This document shows positions 50,901-58,059 of a DNA stretch of 64,000 nucleotides, in pieces; positions within the stretch are counted from its first letter, which is position 1, and each line of letters opens with the position of its first letter. Both the position numbers and the translations under genes were made by a program. A model generated the notes under the pieces. It was given only the letters and a program-made list of their open reading frames with translations. It was not told the origin of the DNA and ran no database searches. Source of the stretch: Snuella lapsa. GTDB lineage: Bacteria > Bacteroidota > Bacteroidia > Flavobacteriales > Flavobacteriaceae. The DNA lies in contig NZ_BAABCY010000099.1 in NCBI RefSeq assembly GCF_039539345.1, forward strand, positions 36,879 through 100,878. Direction: 5' to 3'.

Positions 50901-51148
50901 AAGGTCGCCCATTTTTCTTTCTTATACAATCTGAATCTAAATATGTTACCCGAAAAATTGATAACAAAAAACAGCATGATGGCCTCAAACCACCAAGCAT
51001 TGTATATCAAGTTACGGGTATAAGGCGTTGGCGAGGTCTCTTGTCCGGCATCTAAAAAAGTACCTGTTGCCATAGCAGCGGCAAAAACAAGAAACAAAAT
51101 AGCAGTAAGTCGTGTGGAGAATAGAATTCTGGTGAGTTTATTTTGCAT
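47966..51148 (-). CDS. ccsBA: Fused cytochrome c biogenesis protein CcsBA (ResB + CcsA)
   Basis: A 1060-residue inner-membrane protein of system II cytochrome c maturation that exports and attaches haem to CxxCH motifs. The N-terminal ResB/CcsB part (about 1-460) starts ILFSTRLTAILFLVFAAAMATGTFLDAG and has four membrane segments with a large periplasmic domain. A second periplasmic region (about 490-740) follows a helix. The C-terminal CcsA part (about 745-1060) has the tryptophan-rich WWD-type motif WANESWGRYWGWDPKETWALI and flanking His residues (HTSGLIARWYVSGHAPWSDAYESMIY; HVSIIVGSYG). Fusion is usual in Bacteroidota. It serves the haem proteins at 13377, 46459 and 46845. Confidence 0.95.
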   Translation of the reverse strand: MQNKLTRILFSTRLTAILFLVFAAAMATGTFLDAGQETSPTPYTRNLIYNAWWFEAIMLFFVINFSGNIFRFRLYKKEKWATFILHGAFIFILLGAFITRYVSFEGMMAIREGATENTFLSQKTYITTYIDGDYEIDGVAQRLPVEREVDFSGRLDNDFKIDTKYNQQPVSIELEKFIVGAEEDVIPSEEGESYLKVVEAAASGPHNHFLKVGQVQSIHNVLFALNKPTPGAINITYEGDSLTINSPFEGEYMTMATMAQGKLIKDSVQPLILRSRYVIGNMQMVFPKPVVKGEFDIVQKSQILKNDQDGVVLKVSSNGETKKVGLLGGKGYSGKFKQVSVGGLDFAFKYGSKILELPFSIKLNDFEAERYPGTEKGYSAYSSQVTILDEQEGDFDYKIYMNNILDHRGYRFFQSGFDPDEGGTHLSVNHDYWGTLLTYIGYFLLYFGLLAILFSKYSRFGHLKEQLKDVKIKKAKLVSIVLLFVGLNGFAQEHGQEGHAYVKPTKVQIDSVLRANITPKEHADIFGHLVIQDLNGRMMPVNTYASEMLRKISKSDTYEEFDANQVFLSIQESPMLWYNVPVMFLKLKKDDSIRKIIGIKKEEKYATLADFFTERGEYKLEPYLEEAYSTLTPNAFQKEFREVHQHVDLFYNTIEGASLKIFPIPNDENNKWISAYDYKHGNYKIQDSLYSNFVNNGFRAYLYTLNNAKQTGDFSEASKLLAAFKKTQHQYGADVMISDSKVKTEILYNKYDIFKKLFSWYMYAGALLFVVLIVQIFKDRSKAINISVNVFKAIILGLFVLHTSGLIARWYVSGHAPWSDAYESMIYVAWATMLFGLVFGRKSDLTIAATAFVTSMILMIAHWNWMDPAIANLQPVLNSYWLMIHVSIIVGSYGPFTLGMILGVVALLLMIFTTKGNKEKMALNIKELTIINEMSLTVGLVMLTIGNFLGGMWANESWGRYWGWDPKETWALISIMIYAFVIHMRFVPKLRSRWFFNLMSIVAFSSIMMTYFGVNFYLAGLHSYASGDQIVSLKFIGIACGIVALLGAFAYRGYIKYYKK

Positions 51149-51173
51149 AACATGAACCCTTTTTAAGGTCGTG

Positions 51174-51181
51174 CAAATTTA
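51174..51181 (-). promoter_or_regulatory. Possible -7 promoter element of ccsBA
   Basis: Minus strand TAAATTTG matches TAnnTTTG, 26 bases before the ATG. No clear -33 TTG. Confidence 0.35.
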
Positions 51182-51287
51182 AGTATTTTAGTTCATTTTG
51201 AAATGTTAAAGTATTCAAAATATAAGATTCTGAAGTCGTATAAAACACGTAATTGCATATTGAATACGTAAGTAATATGCACAAACA

Positions 51288-51340
51288 CTTCTAACTTTAA
51301 ACTTTAAACTCTTAACCATTCACTGTTCACTATTCACTTA
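51288..51340. repeat. Heptad-periodic low-complexity run
   Basis: ACTTTAA-type units and then TTCACT at 51319, 51326 and 51333 repeat with a 7-base period; the last unit reaches into the stop codon of the haemoglobin gene. The first 13 bases (CACTTCTAACTTT) also occur at 14577 in the purB promoter region. Confidence 0.6.
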
Positions 51341-51729
51341 CTTTGTCTTGCTTCAAAAATCTTTAAATATAGAAATGTTGCCATTTTCCTTGCACGGCTC
51401 TTAGCATTCTCGGCATAATCGCCAGCAAATAATTCATCTATGGTTTGTAGCCAAAGATTAAGCCACAGTCCGAAATGCTTCTCCGTGATTGAATTATTGT
51501 TCTTTTTATCAACTTGAATATGGGCTTCTAAAGGATTACCAAGGTATTTTGTTTTTAAGAACAAACTGGCTTCCCAAAAGTCGGTTAACCGCTCCAAATG
51601 GGCATCCCAATCAACAATAATATCATTAAAAAAAGGCCCCAGAACCTCATCTTCCCTAATTTTTGAATAAAATGATGAAACCAGTAAAAACACATCCTCC
51701 CTGGTTTTAATATCTTTTTTTAAGTGCAT
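51334..51729 (-). CDS. Group III truncated haemoglobin
   Basis: A 131-residue globin. The group III pattern is visible: KKDIKTREDVFLLVSSFYSKIREDEVLGPFFNDI (helices A-B/E region), WDAHLERLTDFWEASLFL, and the proximal His helix NSITEKHFGLWLNLWLQTIDELFAG. Likely binds O2, NO or peroxide in the cytoplasm; physiological role in this group is unsettled. The ATG at 51729 is used; an in-frame TTG four codons upstream is possible. Divergent from a His-rich lipoprotein gene. Confidence 0.88.
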   Translation of the reverse strand: MHLKKDIKTREDVFLLVSSFYSKIREDEVLGPFFNDIIVDWDAHLERLTDFWEASLFLKTKYLGNPLEAHIQVDKKNNNSITEKHFGLWLNLWLQTIDELFAGDYAENAKSRARKMATFLYLKIFEARQSK

Positions 51730-51795
51730 TTCCTTTTTCAAAATTCAATTTTATAGCAATTAAAATAAAACGCTATTCCTGTAAGGGTTAATTAC

Positions 51796-51825
51796 AAAAA
51801 ACTACTATTTCAAAAGTAGTTTTTT
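51796..51825. terminator. Symmetrical terminator-like hairpin in a divergent intergenic region
   Basis: A perfect 11-bp stem AAAAAACTACT/AGTAGTTTTTT with an 8-base loop lies between two divergent genes and ends 20 bases before the ATG at 51846. No gene ends here, so it may act as an attenuator or an insulator. Confidence 0.6.
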
Positions 51826-51845
51826 ATAATCATAAAAACTCAGCT

Positions 51846-52226
51846 ATGAACAGAAAAACATTTATTCAAAAAGCCCTGGGAGCCTTACTTGTAGCACTAC
51901 CTGCATACGCTGCTATAAGTTGTTCGAGTTCTTCTAATGATTCCGAAAATGGAGGAGGTAACGGAGGGGACAGTCAAGGAAACTGTTTACAAAATGGGAC
52001 TTCTAGTTCTATAACATCCAACCACGGCCATAGTCTAACTGTTTCTAAAGAAGATGTAAGTGCAGGTGTAGAAAAAACCTATGATATTACTGGATCCTCT
52101 GGTCACTCGCATAGCGTTACAGTCACCTCAGGTAACTTTACAACATTAAAAAACAATCAGCAGGTTAGCGTTACGTCTACCAGTGGAGATGGACATACCC
52201 ATAGTGTAACCATTAGATGTGCTTGA
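51846..52226 (+). CDS. His-rich lipoprotein with three HxH motifs
   Basis: A 126-residue lipoprotein: KALGALLVALPAYAAISC, lipid Cys26, then a Ser/Gly/Asn linker. The mature domain (about 47-126) holds three similar motifs: SNHGHSLTV (His60, His62), SSGHSHSVTV (His87, His89) and GDGHTHSVTI (His117, His119), each in a predicted beta strand, and a Cys pair (47 and 125) that could form a disulfide. The regular HxH spacing suggests metal binding, for instance copper or zinc, in the periplasm. I do not recognise a named family. A terminator-like hairpin precedes it. Confidence 0.75.
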   Translation: MNRKTFIQKALGALLVALPAYAAISCSSSSNDSENGGGNGGDSQGNCLQNGTSSSITSNHGHSLTVSKEDVSAGVEKTYDITGSSGHSHSVTVTSGNFTTLKNNQQVSVTSTSGDGHTHSVTIRCA

Positions 52227-52281
52227 TTAAGTTTTAAGCTAATTTGGAACTGTTGAGAAAATATATGTGTATTTTCGCAGT

Positions 52282-53049
52282 ATGATTTCAGTAGTTATTT
52301 TAGGGGCTGGTAATGTTGCCACACATTTATTTAAAGTTTTTAACAAAACAGAAAACATCACAGTAAGGCAATGGTTTAATAGAAACTTAAAACCTATAGA
52401 CCAGTACAAAAATAGTGTTTCTATCACAGATAAATTAGAAGCATTAAAAGATGCCGACGTCTATATATTAGCTGTTAGCGACGATGCTATTGCAGGTATT
52501 TCTTCTCAATTACCATTTGAGAATAGGCTTATAGTGCATACTTCTGGCTGTGTAAATATTCACGATATGGATAAAAAGAACAGACGCGGTGTACTTTATC
52601 CATTACAAACCTTTAGCAAAGCGGCTACCATCGATTTTTCAAATGTTCCTATTTGCATTGAAACCCTCGACAAAAAGGACTATCACCTTTTAAAGCATCT
52701 GGCCGTAAGTATAGGTAGCCCAACAAAACGTATCAATACCAATCAACGAAAGGTATTGCACTTAGCTGCTGTATTTGTTAATAATTTTACAAATCAGCTC
52801 TATCGAATTGGTCACGAAATTACAGAATCGGAAGGCGCCGAATTCGACCTTTTAAAACCCCTCATTATAGAAACTGCTAAAAAAGTACAGACCATGTCTC
52901 CATATATGGCACAAACCGGACCTGCCAAAAGGAATGACCAAAAAACTATAAAAAATCATTTAAGCCTTTTAGAAAACAACCATCATAAAGACATATATAA
53001 TCTATTAACACAAGCTATTCAACGTACCCATGGAAGAAAAAAGTTATAA
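52282..53049 (+). CDS. Rossmann-like DUF2520 protein
   Basis: A 255-residue cytoplasmic protein starting MISVVILGAGNVATHLF, a dinucleotide-binding fingerprint, with ADVYILAVSDDAI as the next strand-turn. The C-terminal half is DUF2520 (VLYPLQTFSKAATIDFSNVPICIE; LHLAAVFVNNFTNQLYRIGHEI; TGPAKRNDQKTIKNHLSLL), a helical domain like that of ProC or F420-linked reductases. Probably an NAD(P)-dependent oxidoreductase; substrate unknown. The first ATG in frame is at 52267, but 52282 gives the family start. A TATTTTCG box lies directly upstream. It overlaps kdsC by 20 bases. Confidence 0.85.
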   Translation: MISVVILGAGNVATHLFKVFNKTENITVRQWFNRNLKPIDQYKNSVSITDKLEALKDADVYILAVSDDAIAGISSQLPFENRLIVHTSGCVNIHDMDKKNRRGVLYPLQTFSKAATIDFSNVPICIETLDKKDYHLLKHLAVSIGSPTKRINTNQRKVLHLAAVFVNNFTNQLYRIGHEITESEGAEFDLLKPLIIETAKKVQTMSPYMAQTGPAKRNDQKTIKNHLSLLENNHHKDIYNLLTQAIQRTHGRKKL

Positions 53050-53560
53050 GGAATATTTAGAACACATAACCACATTTATTTTTGATGTAGACGGTGTGCT
53101 TACCGATGGGACTATTTCCATCACTACTAGTGGCGAAATGCTTAGAAACATGAATATTAAAGATGGTTACGCCCTTAAAACAGCCATAGACAACAATTTT
53201 AATATCTGTATTATTTCAGGTGGATCTAACGAAGGTGTAAGGTTGCGTTTAAATGGTCTCGGGATTTCTGATGTTTATCTAGGGGTGCACAATAAAGTAG
53301 AACAATTGGAAAACTACTTTAAGGCCAATAATATAAAATCTGAAAATGTGTTGTTCATGGGAGATGATATTCCAGATTACACCGTTATGAAACGTGTTGG
53401 GCTGCCTTGCTGTCCACAAGATGCCGTTCCCGAAATAAAGGCTATTTCTAAATACATTTCACATAAAAAAGGAGGTAAAGGTGCTGTGCGCGATGTCATC
53501 GAACAAGTTATGAAAGTACAGGGTAAATGGCTTGGTAATTTTGATGCCAAATATGACTAG
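53030..53560 (+). CDS. kdsC: KdsC-like HAD phosphatase (3-deoxy-manno-octulosonate-8-phosphate phosphatase)
   Basis: A 176-residue C0-type HAD phosphatase. Motif I is FIFDVDGVLTDGTI (nucleophile Asp), motif II IISGGSNEGV, and motif IV FMGDDIPDYTVMKRVGLPCCPQDAVPEI. It lacks a cap domain, as in KdsC/YrbI, which act as tetramers on Kdo-8-phosphate in lipopolysaccharide synthesis. The C-terminal GGKGAVRDVIEQVMKVQGKW is usual for the family. Its start overlaps the DUF2520 gene by 20 bases. No other Kdo genes are adjacent, so sugar specificity is inferred. Confidence 0.87.
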   Translation: MEEKSYKEYLEHITTFIFDVDGVLTDGTISITTSGEMLRNMNIKDGYALKTAIDNNFNICIISGGSNEGVRLRLNGLGISDVYLGVHNKVEQLENYFKANNIKSENVLFMGDDIPDYTVMKRVGLPCCPQDAVPEIKAISKYISHKKGGKGAVRDVIEQVMKVQGKWLGNFDAKYD

Positions 53561-53613
53561 CTGTAAAAACTTTGTTTTAACATGTTAACTTTTAAACGTT
53601 AAACCAATACTAA

Positions 53614-54531
53614 ATGCCTAGCATTTTAAACCTCATACGCTGGAAAAACCTGCTAATGCTTGCCATGGTACAATTACTGGTTAAGTACGCTCTACTAGAG
53701 CCTTTTGGGGCATCTTTGGCATTGGATGGTTTTGGTATTACACTTTTAATTATTGCAACGGTCTGTATTGCAGCTGCCGGCAATATTGTTAACGATATTA
53801 ACGACGTAGAAACAGATCGTATCAATAAACCCGATAAGTTAATTATTGGTAAGTTCATTTCCGAAAAGCATGGCTATAACCTGTTTTTCTTCTTTAACTT
53901 GGTAGGTGTTGGATTGGGTTTTTATTTATCCTATTTAATAGGGAAACATGCGTTCTTTTCCCTATTCGTTATAATCTCTATACTACTTTACCTATATGCT
54001 ACTTATTTAAAACAACAGCTCATTATCGGTAACATTATAGTGGCTTTGCTTGTAGCGCTGAGTATTGTTATAGTTGGCGTTTTCGACTTACTCCCAAACA
54101 TTACCCCCCTGAATCGTAATACGCAGTGGATCTTTTTCAAAATCATATGGGACTATGCTATCTTTGCCTTTATAATTAACTTCATTCGAGAACTAACAAA
54201 AGACATCGAAGATATTAACGGTGACCATAAAGCTGGGATGTACACATTACCAATAGCCATTGGCAGAGAACGGGCCAGGATCGTACTATTTATTTTAAGC
54301 TTTGTCCCTCTATTTGGAACCACTTTTTACACCATAAATACATTATATAAAAATCAATATGCAGTATTGTACTTTTTAATATGTATCATAGCCCCCTTGC
54401 TATATACAACCATAAAAATATTCAATGCAAAAAATAATAAAGATTATCACCACATAAGTAACATACTTAAGTTGATTATGGTATTTGGAATGCTTTCTTT
54501 ACTTTTATACAAGTATATTTTATTAGCCTAA
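53614..54531 (+). CDS. UbiA-family prenyltransferase (geranylgeranylglycerol-phosphate synthase-like)
   Basis: A 305-residue membrane prenyltransferase with about eight hydrophobic segments. The first Asp-rich motif is GNIVNDINDVETDRINKPDKL and the second is RELTKDIEDINGDHKAGMYTLPI, both placed as in UbiA enzymes, which bind Mg-pyrophosphate. Bacteroidota members of this operon are usually called geranylgeranylglycerol-phosphate geranylgeranyltransferase by distant similarity; the actual acceptor is uncertain. It overlaps maf by one base (TAATG). Confidence 0.85.
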   Translation: MPSILNLIRWKNLLMLAMVQLLVKYALLEPFGASLALDGFGITLLIIATVCIAAAGNIVNDINDVETDRINKPDKLIIGKFISEKHGYNLFFFFNLVGVGLGFYLSYLIGKHAFFSLFVIISILLYLYATYLKQQLIIGNIIVALLVALSIVIVGVFDLLPNITPLNRNTQWIFFKIIWDYAIFAFIINFIRELTKDIEDINGDHKAGMYTLPIAIGRERARIVLFILSFVPLFGTTFYTINTLYKNQYAVLYFLICIIAPLLYTTIKIFNAKNNKDYHHISNILKLIMVFGMLSLLLYKYILLA

Positions 54532-55136
54532 TGTTAAGCGAAAAACTAAAGCAACACCATATTATATTAGCCTCAGGTTCTCCTAGGCGACAGGATTTTT
54601 TTAAAACCCTAGGGTTGGATTTCGAGATTCGGTTAAAACCAGTAAAAGAGGAGTACCCTCCCCGTTTAACACATTTTGAGATTAGCAATTACCTCGCTCA
54701 ACTCAAAGCATTACCCTTTAAATCTGAATTAAAGCCAAATGATATTTTAATAACCAGTGATACAATTGTATGGCACAATAACAAAGCCTTGGGAAAGCCC
54801 CTCGATGAAACCGACGCCTTCAACATTATAAAATTAATAAGCAATACAACACACGAAGTGATAACATCGGTATGTTTTACTACCAAAGCCTATCAAAAAA
54901 CACTTTATGGCAATACCAAAGTAACCTTTAAAGACTTAACCGATGAAGAGATTCTATATTACATAAAGACCTACAAGCCATTTGACAAAGCTGGTGCTTA
55001 TGGCATTCAAGAATGGATAGGACAAATAGGAGTGACAAAAATAGAAGGCTCCTATTTTAATGTTATGGGACTACCCACCCACCTTGTATACAAAACATTA
55101 AACAAAATAGCAGATGATACGATAGACGCCCTATAA
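54531..55136 (+). CDS. maf: Maf-family nucleoside triphosphate pyrophosphatase
   Basis: A 201-residue cytoplasmic housekeeping enzyme hydrolysing dTTP/UTP or modified nucleotides. The start MLSEKLKQHHIILASGSPRRQDFFKTLGLDFEI holds the phosphate-binding SGSPRR; ILITSDTIVWHN, GKPLDETDAF, FDKAGAYGIQEWIGQIGVTKIEGSYFNVMGLP are the remaining signature segments, with the QEWIG-type residues of the YhdE (dTTP/UTP) subgroup. Translationally coupled to the UbiA gene through TAATG. Confidence 0.94.
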   Translation: MLSEKLKQHHIILASGSPRRQDFFKTLGLDFEIRLKPVKEEYPPRLTHFEISNYLAQLKALPFKSELKPNDILITSDTIVWHNNKALGKPLDETDAFNIIKLISNTTHEVITSVCFTTKAYQKTLYGNTKVTFKDLTDEEILYYIKTYKPFDKAGAYGIQEWIGQIGVTKIEGSYFNVMGLPTHLVYKTLNKIADDTIDAL

Positions 55137-55172
55137 ATTCGTAACTTTATAGTATCTAAACCGTTCATTATC

Positions 55173-56111
55173 ATGCAAAAAAATATCAAAATAAAGATAT
55201 GGATATTTGTTATTATTGTTTCTGCTATTTACTCTTGTAAAAACGAATTAAGATCCGACTCAATAGCTTATAACAACGTAACGACCTCTCCCCACTCCCA
55301 AAGCACCAAACCCCAAAAACTTTCTCAAGAGTTTAAAAACTATTGGTATTCTGGAAATGCCGAAGTAAGTGCCTACAAACTAGAACAAGCGCGTTATAGT
55401 GAATTAAGAAACGGGCATGCCTTTTTAATTTATGTAACCGAAGATTTCCTTCCAAGCTCTCAAGTGAAAGCAGAAAAGAAAACTTCCAACAGCATTTCTG
55501 TTCTCAAATTAAATGCTACCAAAAAATTTAACACTGGAATATATCCCTATTCCATAATGCAAAGTACCTTCTACCCCGTAACAAATAACCAACATGCCAT
55601 TAAAGTATCTTGTTCTGTACAAGAATGGTGTGGCCACGTGTACACTCAACTAAATAATCGGGAATCATTCAATATTGTATCCCATTCGTATTTTGAAGGT
55701 GAAGCCGATAACAGTTTTAAACTTGAAAAAGCAATTATAGAAAATGAATTATGGACACAGTTACGTATAAACCCAAAATCACTACCAACAGGCAATTTAC
55801 TTATCATTCCTAGCCTAGAGTACACTAGGTTAACCCACACGCCAATTAAGGCCTATAGTGCCACGGCTCTTCTAGCAAAAGACAGCTACACTTTATCGTA
55901 CCCAGAATTAAACAGAAAATTAGTCATTCGATTCAATCCTCTTTTCCCTTACGACATTACAGGATGGGAAGAAACCTTTAAAAGTGGTTTTGGCTCCAAT
56001 AGCAAAGAACTTACCACAAAAGCTACCAAAATAAAATCCATAAAATCACCTTACTGGAACAAAAACCGTAATAAAGACAGTACATTAAGAAAAATGCTAC
56101 ATCTAAAGTAA
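55173..56111 (+). CDS. Lipoprotein of unknown function in the kdsC-maf operon
   Basis: A 312-residue lipoprotein (VSAIYSC, Cys22). The mature domain shows conserved-looking aromatic stretches (FKNYWYSGNAEVSAYKLEQARYSELRNGHAFLIYVTEDFLP; FNTGIYPYSIMQSTFYPV; KVSCSVQEWCGHVYTQLN) and no enzymatic motif I know. Bacteroidota homologues after maf are sometimes labelled septum formation inhibitor Maf, presumably by neighbour carry-over; this protein has no Maf motifs. Starts 36 bases after maf, so likely the last gene of that operon. Confidence 0.72.
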   Translation: MQKNIKIKIWIFVIIVSAIYSCKNELRSDSIAYNNVTTSPHSQSTKPQKLSQEFKNYWYSGNAEVSAYKLEQARYSELRNGHAFLIYVTEDFLPSSQVKAEKKTSNSISVLKLNATKKFNTGIYPYSIMQSTFYPVTNNQHAIKVSCSVQEWCGHVYTQLNNRESFNIVSHSYFEGEADNSFKLEKAIIENELWTQLRINPKSLPTGNLLIIPSLEYTRLTHTPIKAYSATALLAKDSYTLSYPELNRKLVIRFNPLFPYDITGWEETFKSGFGSNSKELTTKATKIKSIKSPYWNKNRNKDSTLRKMLHLK

Positions 56112-56208
56112 ATTTATCCAAGGTGTTAACAGAAAAGATTTTAGTTTAAAGGCTAAACCTGGCTCATTTAAATCTCAACTATGGCTTAAATTATTTTCTT
56201 TTTGAACG

Positions 56209-56216
56209 TATATTTG
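56209..56216 (+). promoter_or_regulatory. Possible -7 promoter element of the MscS gene
   Basis: TATATTTG, an exact TAnnTTTG, lies 18 bases before the ATG. No TTG at the normal -33 distance is evident. Confidence 0.35.
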
Positions 56217-56234
56217 CTGTAAACTTTTATAGGT

Positions 56235-56771
56235 ATGGCATCGTTTTTTACAATCAACCAAGACAAACTTATTATATCTGGAGTTGTTCTTTTTTCACTT
56301 CTTATTATAAGATATATAATTAATTTCACCATTACTAAGGTAGCTAGAAAAAATGGTATTAATGAAGCCCGTATTAGGTTGATGCGCCGTTATGTAACTG
56401 TAACGCTATTTTTAATTACTTTATTAATAGAAGCTTTTGTATTTGGAACCGAACTAGAAGATCTTGCTTTAATATTTTCTTCCATTTTTGCCGTTATAGG
56501 AATAGGCTTATTTGCAATTTGGTCCATTTTAAGCAATGTCACATCTGGTATTATTATGTTTTTTAATTTTCCTTATAAGGTTGGTGACAAGATAGAAATT
56601 CACGATAAAGACTTTCCTATAAAAGCTATTATTGAAGATATTAGAGCTTTTCAATTGCATTTACGCCTTGAAAATGGCGATTTGGTTACTTATCCCAACA
56701 ACCTAATGCTACAAAAGGCTGTTACACTTGTTGAAAAAGATGCTATAGACGATGGTATTGATACTATTTAA
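56235..56771 (+). CDS. Small MscS-family mechanosensitive channel
   Basis: A 178-residue inner-membrane protein. Three hydrophobic segments (about residues 12-32, 50-70, 75-108) precede the beta domain. The pore-lining helix region and the MscS signature are seen in FAVIGIGLFAIWSILSNVTSGIIMFFNFPYKVGDKIEIHDKDFPIKAIIEDIRAF and LENGDLVTYPNNLMLQKAV. It is shorter than E. coli MscS (286 residues), ending just after the beta domain and lacking the alpha-beta cage. It would release solutes on osmotic downshift. Confidence 0.88.
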   Translation: MASFFTINQDKLIISGVVLFSLLIIRYIINFTITKVARKNGINEARIRLMRRYVTVTLFLITLLIEAFVFGTELEDLALIFSSIFAVIGIGLFAIWSILSNVTSGIIMFFNFPYKVGDKIEIHDKDFPIKAIIEDIRAFQLHLRLENGDLVTYPNNLMLQKAVTLVEKDAIDDGIDTI

Positions 56772-56794
56772 ATATTCTCTATATTTATAGTTAG

Positions 56795-56884
56795 CATCCT
56801 CGGGGCAAGACCACGAGACGCTTATTGAAAACCCATGTTGATTTCGAGGTATACTATGGAGCATTAAAATCCTGATTATCTGGC
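56795..56884 (+). repeat. Interspersed intergenic repeat, copy C (long form)
   Basis: CATCCTCGGGGCAAGACC at the left and TATGGAGCATTAAAATCCTG plus ATTATC at the right match the two halves of copies A and B near rmuC, with about 45 extra bases between them that include a CCTCG/CGAGG pairing. It fills the MscS-corA intergenic region. Confidence 0.6.
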
Positions 56885-56897
56885 AAAAATTTCGCTT

Positions 56898-57965
56898 ATG
56901 GCAAAAAAACGAAGCAAGAAGTTTCAAAAAAAAATAGGTCAAGTCCCAGGAACCGTTATCTATACTGGGGAAAAATCAACGCGAGACCTTTTCATTGAAG
57001 TATTTAATTACGATAAAGACAATTACATTGAGAAAAATTTTTCAAACGTTGACGAATGTTTTGATTTCAGGCAATCAAATACGGTTACATGGATAAACTT
57101 AAATGGTTTGAACCATGTAAGCCAAATTGAAAAAATCGGAGAACACTTTAGCATACACCCACTAGTTTTAGAGGATATTGTTAATATTTCACAACGTCCC
57201 AAAATAGACATTTATGATGATTATCTCTTTGTCGTAGTTAAAATGCTCTACTATGATACGAATGAAAAAATAATTTCAGAACAAGTAAGCCTAGTCTTGG
57301 GAGAAAACTATGTACTTTCTTTTCAAGAAGCCGAAGGTGACGTATTTGATAGTCTACGTGATAGAATTAGAAATGCGCAAGGAAGAATACGAACACAACA
57401 GGCAGATTACTTACTATATGCCTTAATGGATGCTGTTGTAGATCATTATTTTAATATCATAGAAATTTTAAGTGACAAAATTGAAGATTTTGAAACCGAT
57501 ATTTTTTCAGGTAATGTACATGAGCATTTCAACAAAGATATTCAAGATCTAAAACGGGAAATTCTTAGGGTACGCCGGGCTATTTTTCCAATTCGAGAAG
57601 TAATTAGTCGTATTGAAAAACATGAAAGTCCATTAATCAACAAAAAAACGATCGCCTATTATAGAGACATTTACGACCACTTGATTCAAGTAGCAGAAAA
57701 CATCGATATATATCGTGAAATGATATGGAGTTTAATGGATATGTACATGACCTCCATTAGTAATAAAATGAATGAAGTAATGAAAGTACTCACCATTATG
57801 GCTTCCATCTTTATTCCTTTAACTTTCATTGCTGGAATCTATGGGATGAACTTCGATTATATTCCTGAATTACGCTATAAATATGCTTACTTTATTCTAT
57901 GGGGCGTCTTAATTGTCATTTTTGTAGCCTTACTATGGTTTTTCAAACGAAAAAAATGGCTTTAA
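56898..57965 (+). CDS. corA: CorA-family Mg2+/Co2+ transporter
   Basis: A 355-residue protein of normal CorA length. A large cytoplasmic N-terminal domain (about 1-290) contains VTWINLNGLNHVSQIEKIGEHFSIHPLVLEDIVNISQRPKIDIYDDYLFVVVKML and a long stalk helix. Two C-terminal membrane helices carry the selectivity signature YGMNF (IAGIYGMNFDYIPELRY) and a basic end (FKRKKWL). Forms a pentameric inner-membrane channel for divalent cations. Stands alone between a repeat-containing intergenic region and the PIG-L gene. Confidence 0.95.
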   Translation: MAKKRSKKFQKKIGQVPGTVIYTGEKSTRDLFIEVFNYDKDNYIEKNFSNVDECFDFRQSNTVTWINLNGLNHVSQIEKIGEHFSIHPLVLEDIVNISQRPKIDIYDDYLFVVVKMLYYDTNEKIISEQVSLVLGENYVLSFQEAEGDVFDSLRDRIRNAQGRIRTQQADYLLYALMDAVVDHYFNIIEILSDKIEDFETDIFSGNVHEHFNKDIQDLKREILRVRRAIFPIREVISRIEKHESPLINKKTIAYYRDIYDHLIQVAENIDIYREMIWSLMDMYMTSISNKMNEVMKVLTIMASIFIPLTFIAGIYGMNFDYIPELRYKYAYFILWGVLIVIFVALLWFFKRKKWL

Positions 57966-58026
57966 GTCGTATGTTTTATAACGTTAAAGAAACATTAAAA
58001 CCCCAAACAACACAGGTTTACTTTTA

Positions 58027-58034
58027 TATATTTG
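58027..58034 (+). promoter_or_regulatory. Possible -7 promoter element of the PIG-L gene
   Basis: TATATTTG matches TAnnTTTG, 25 bases before the ATG. The -33 position is not convincing. Confidence 0.35.
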
Positions 58035-58059
58035 GTGTCTAGCTACTAAACTGCTTATT

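Noticed and set aside
55173..56111. Calling this lipoprotein a second Maf
   Set aside because: It has a lipobox and beta-rich domain and lacks the SGSPRR and GKP motifs of Maf, which are in the preceding gene.
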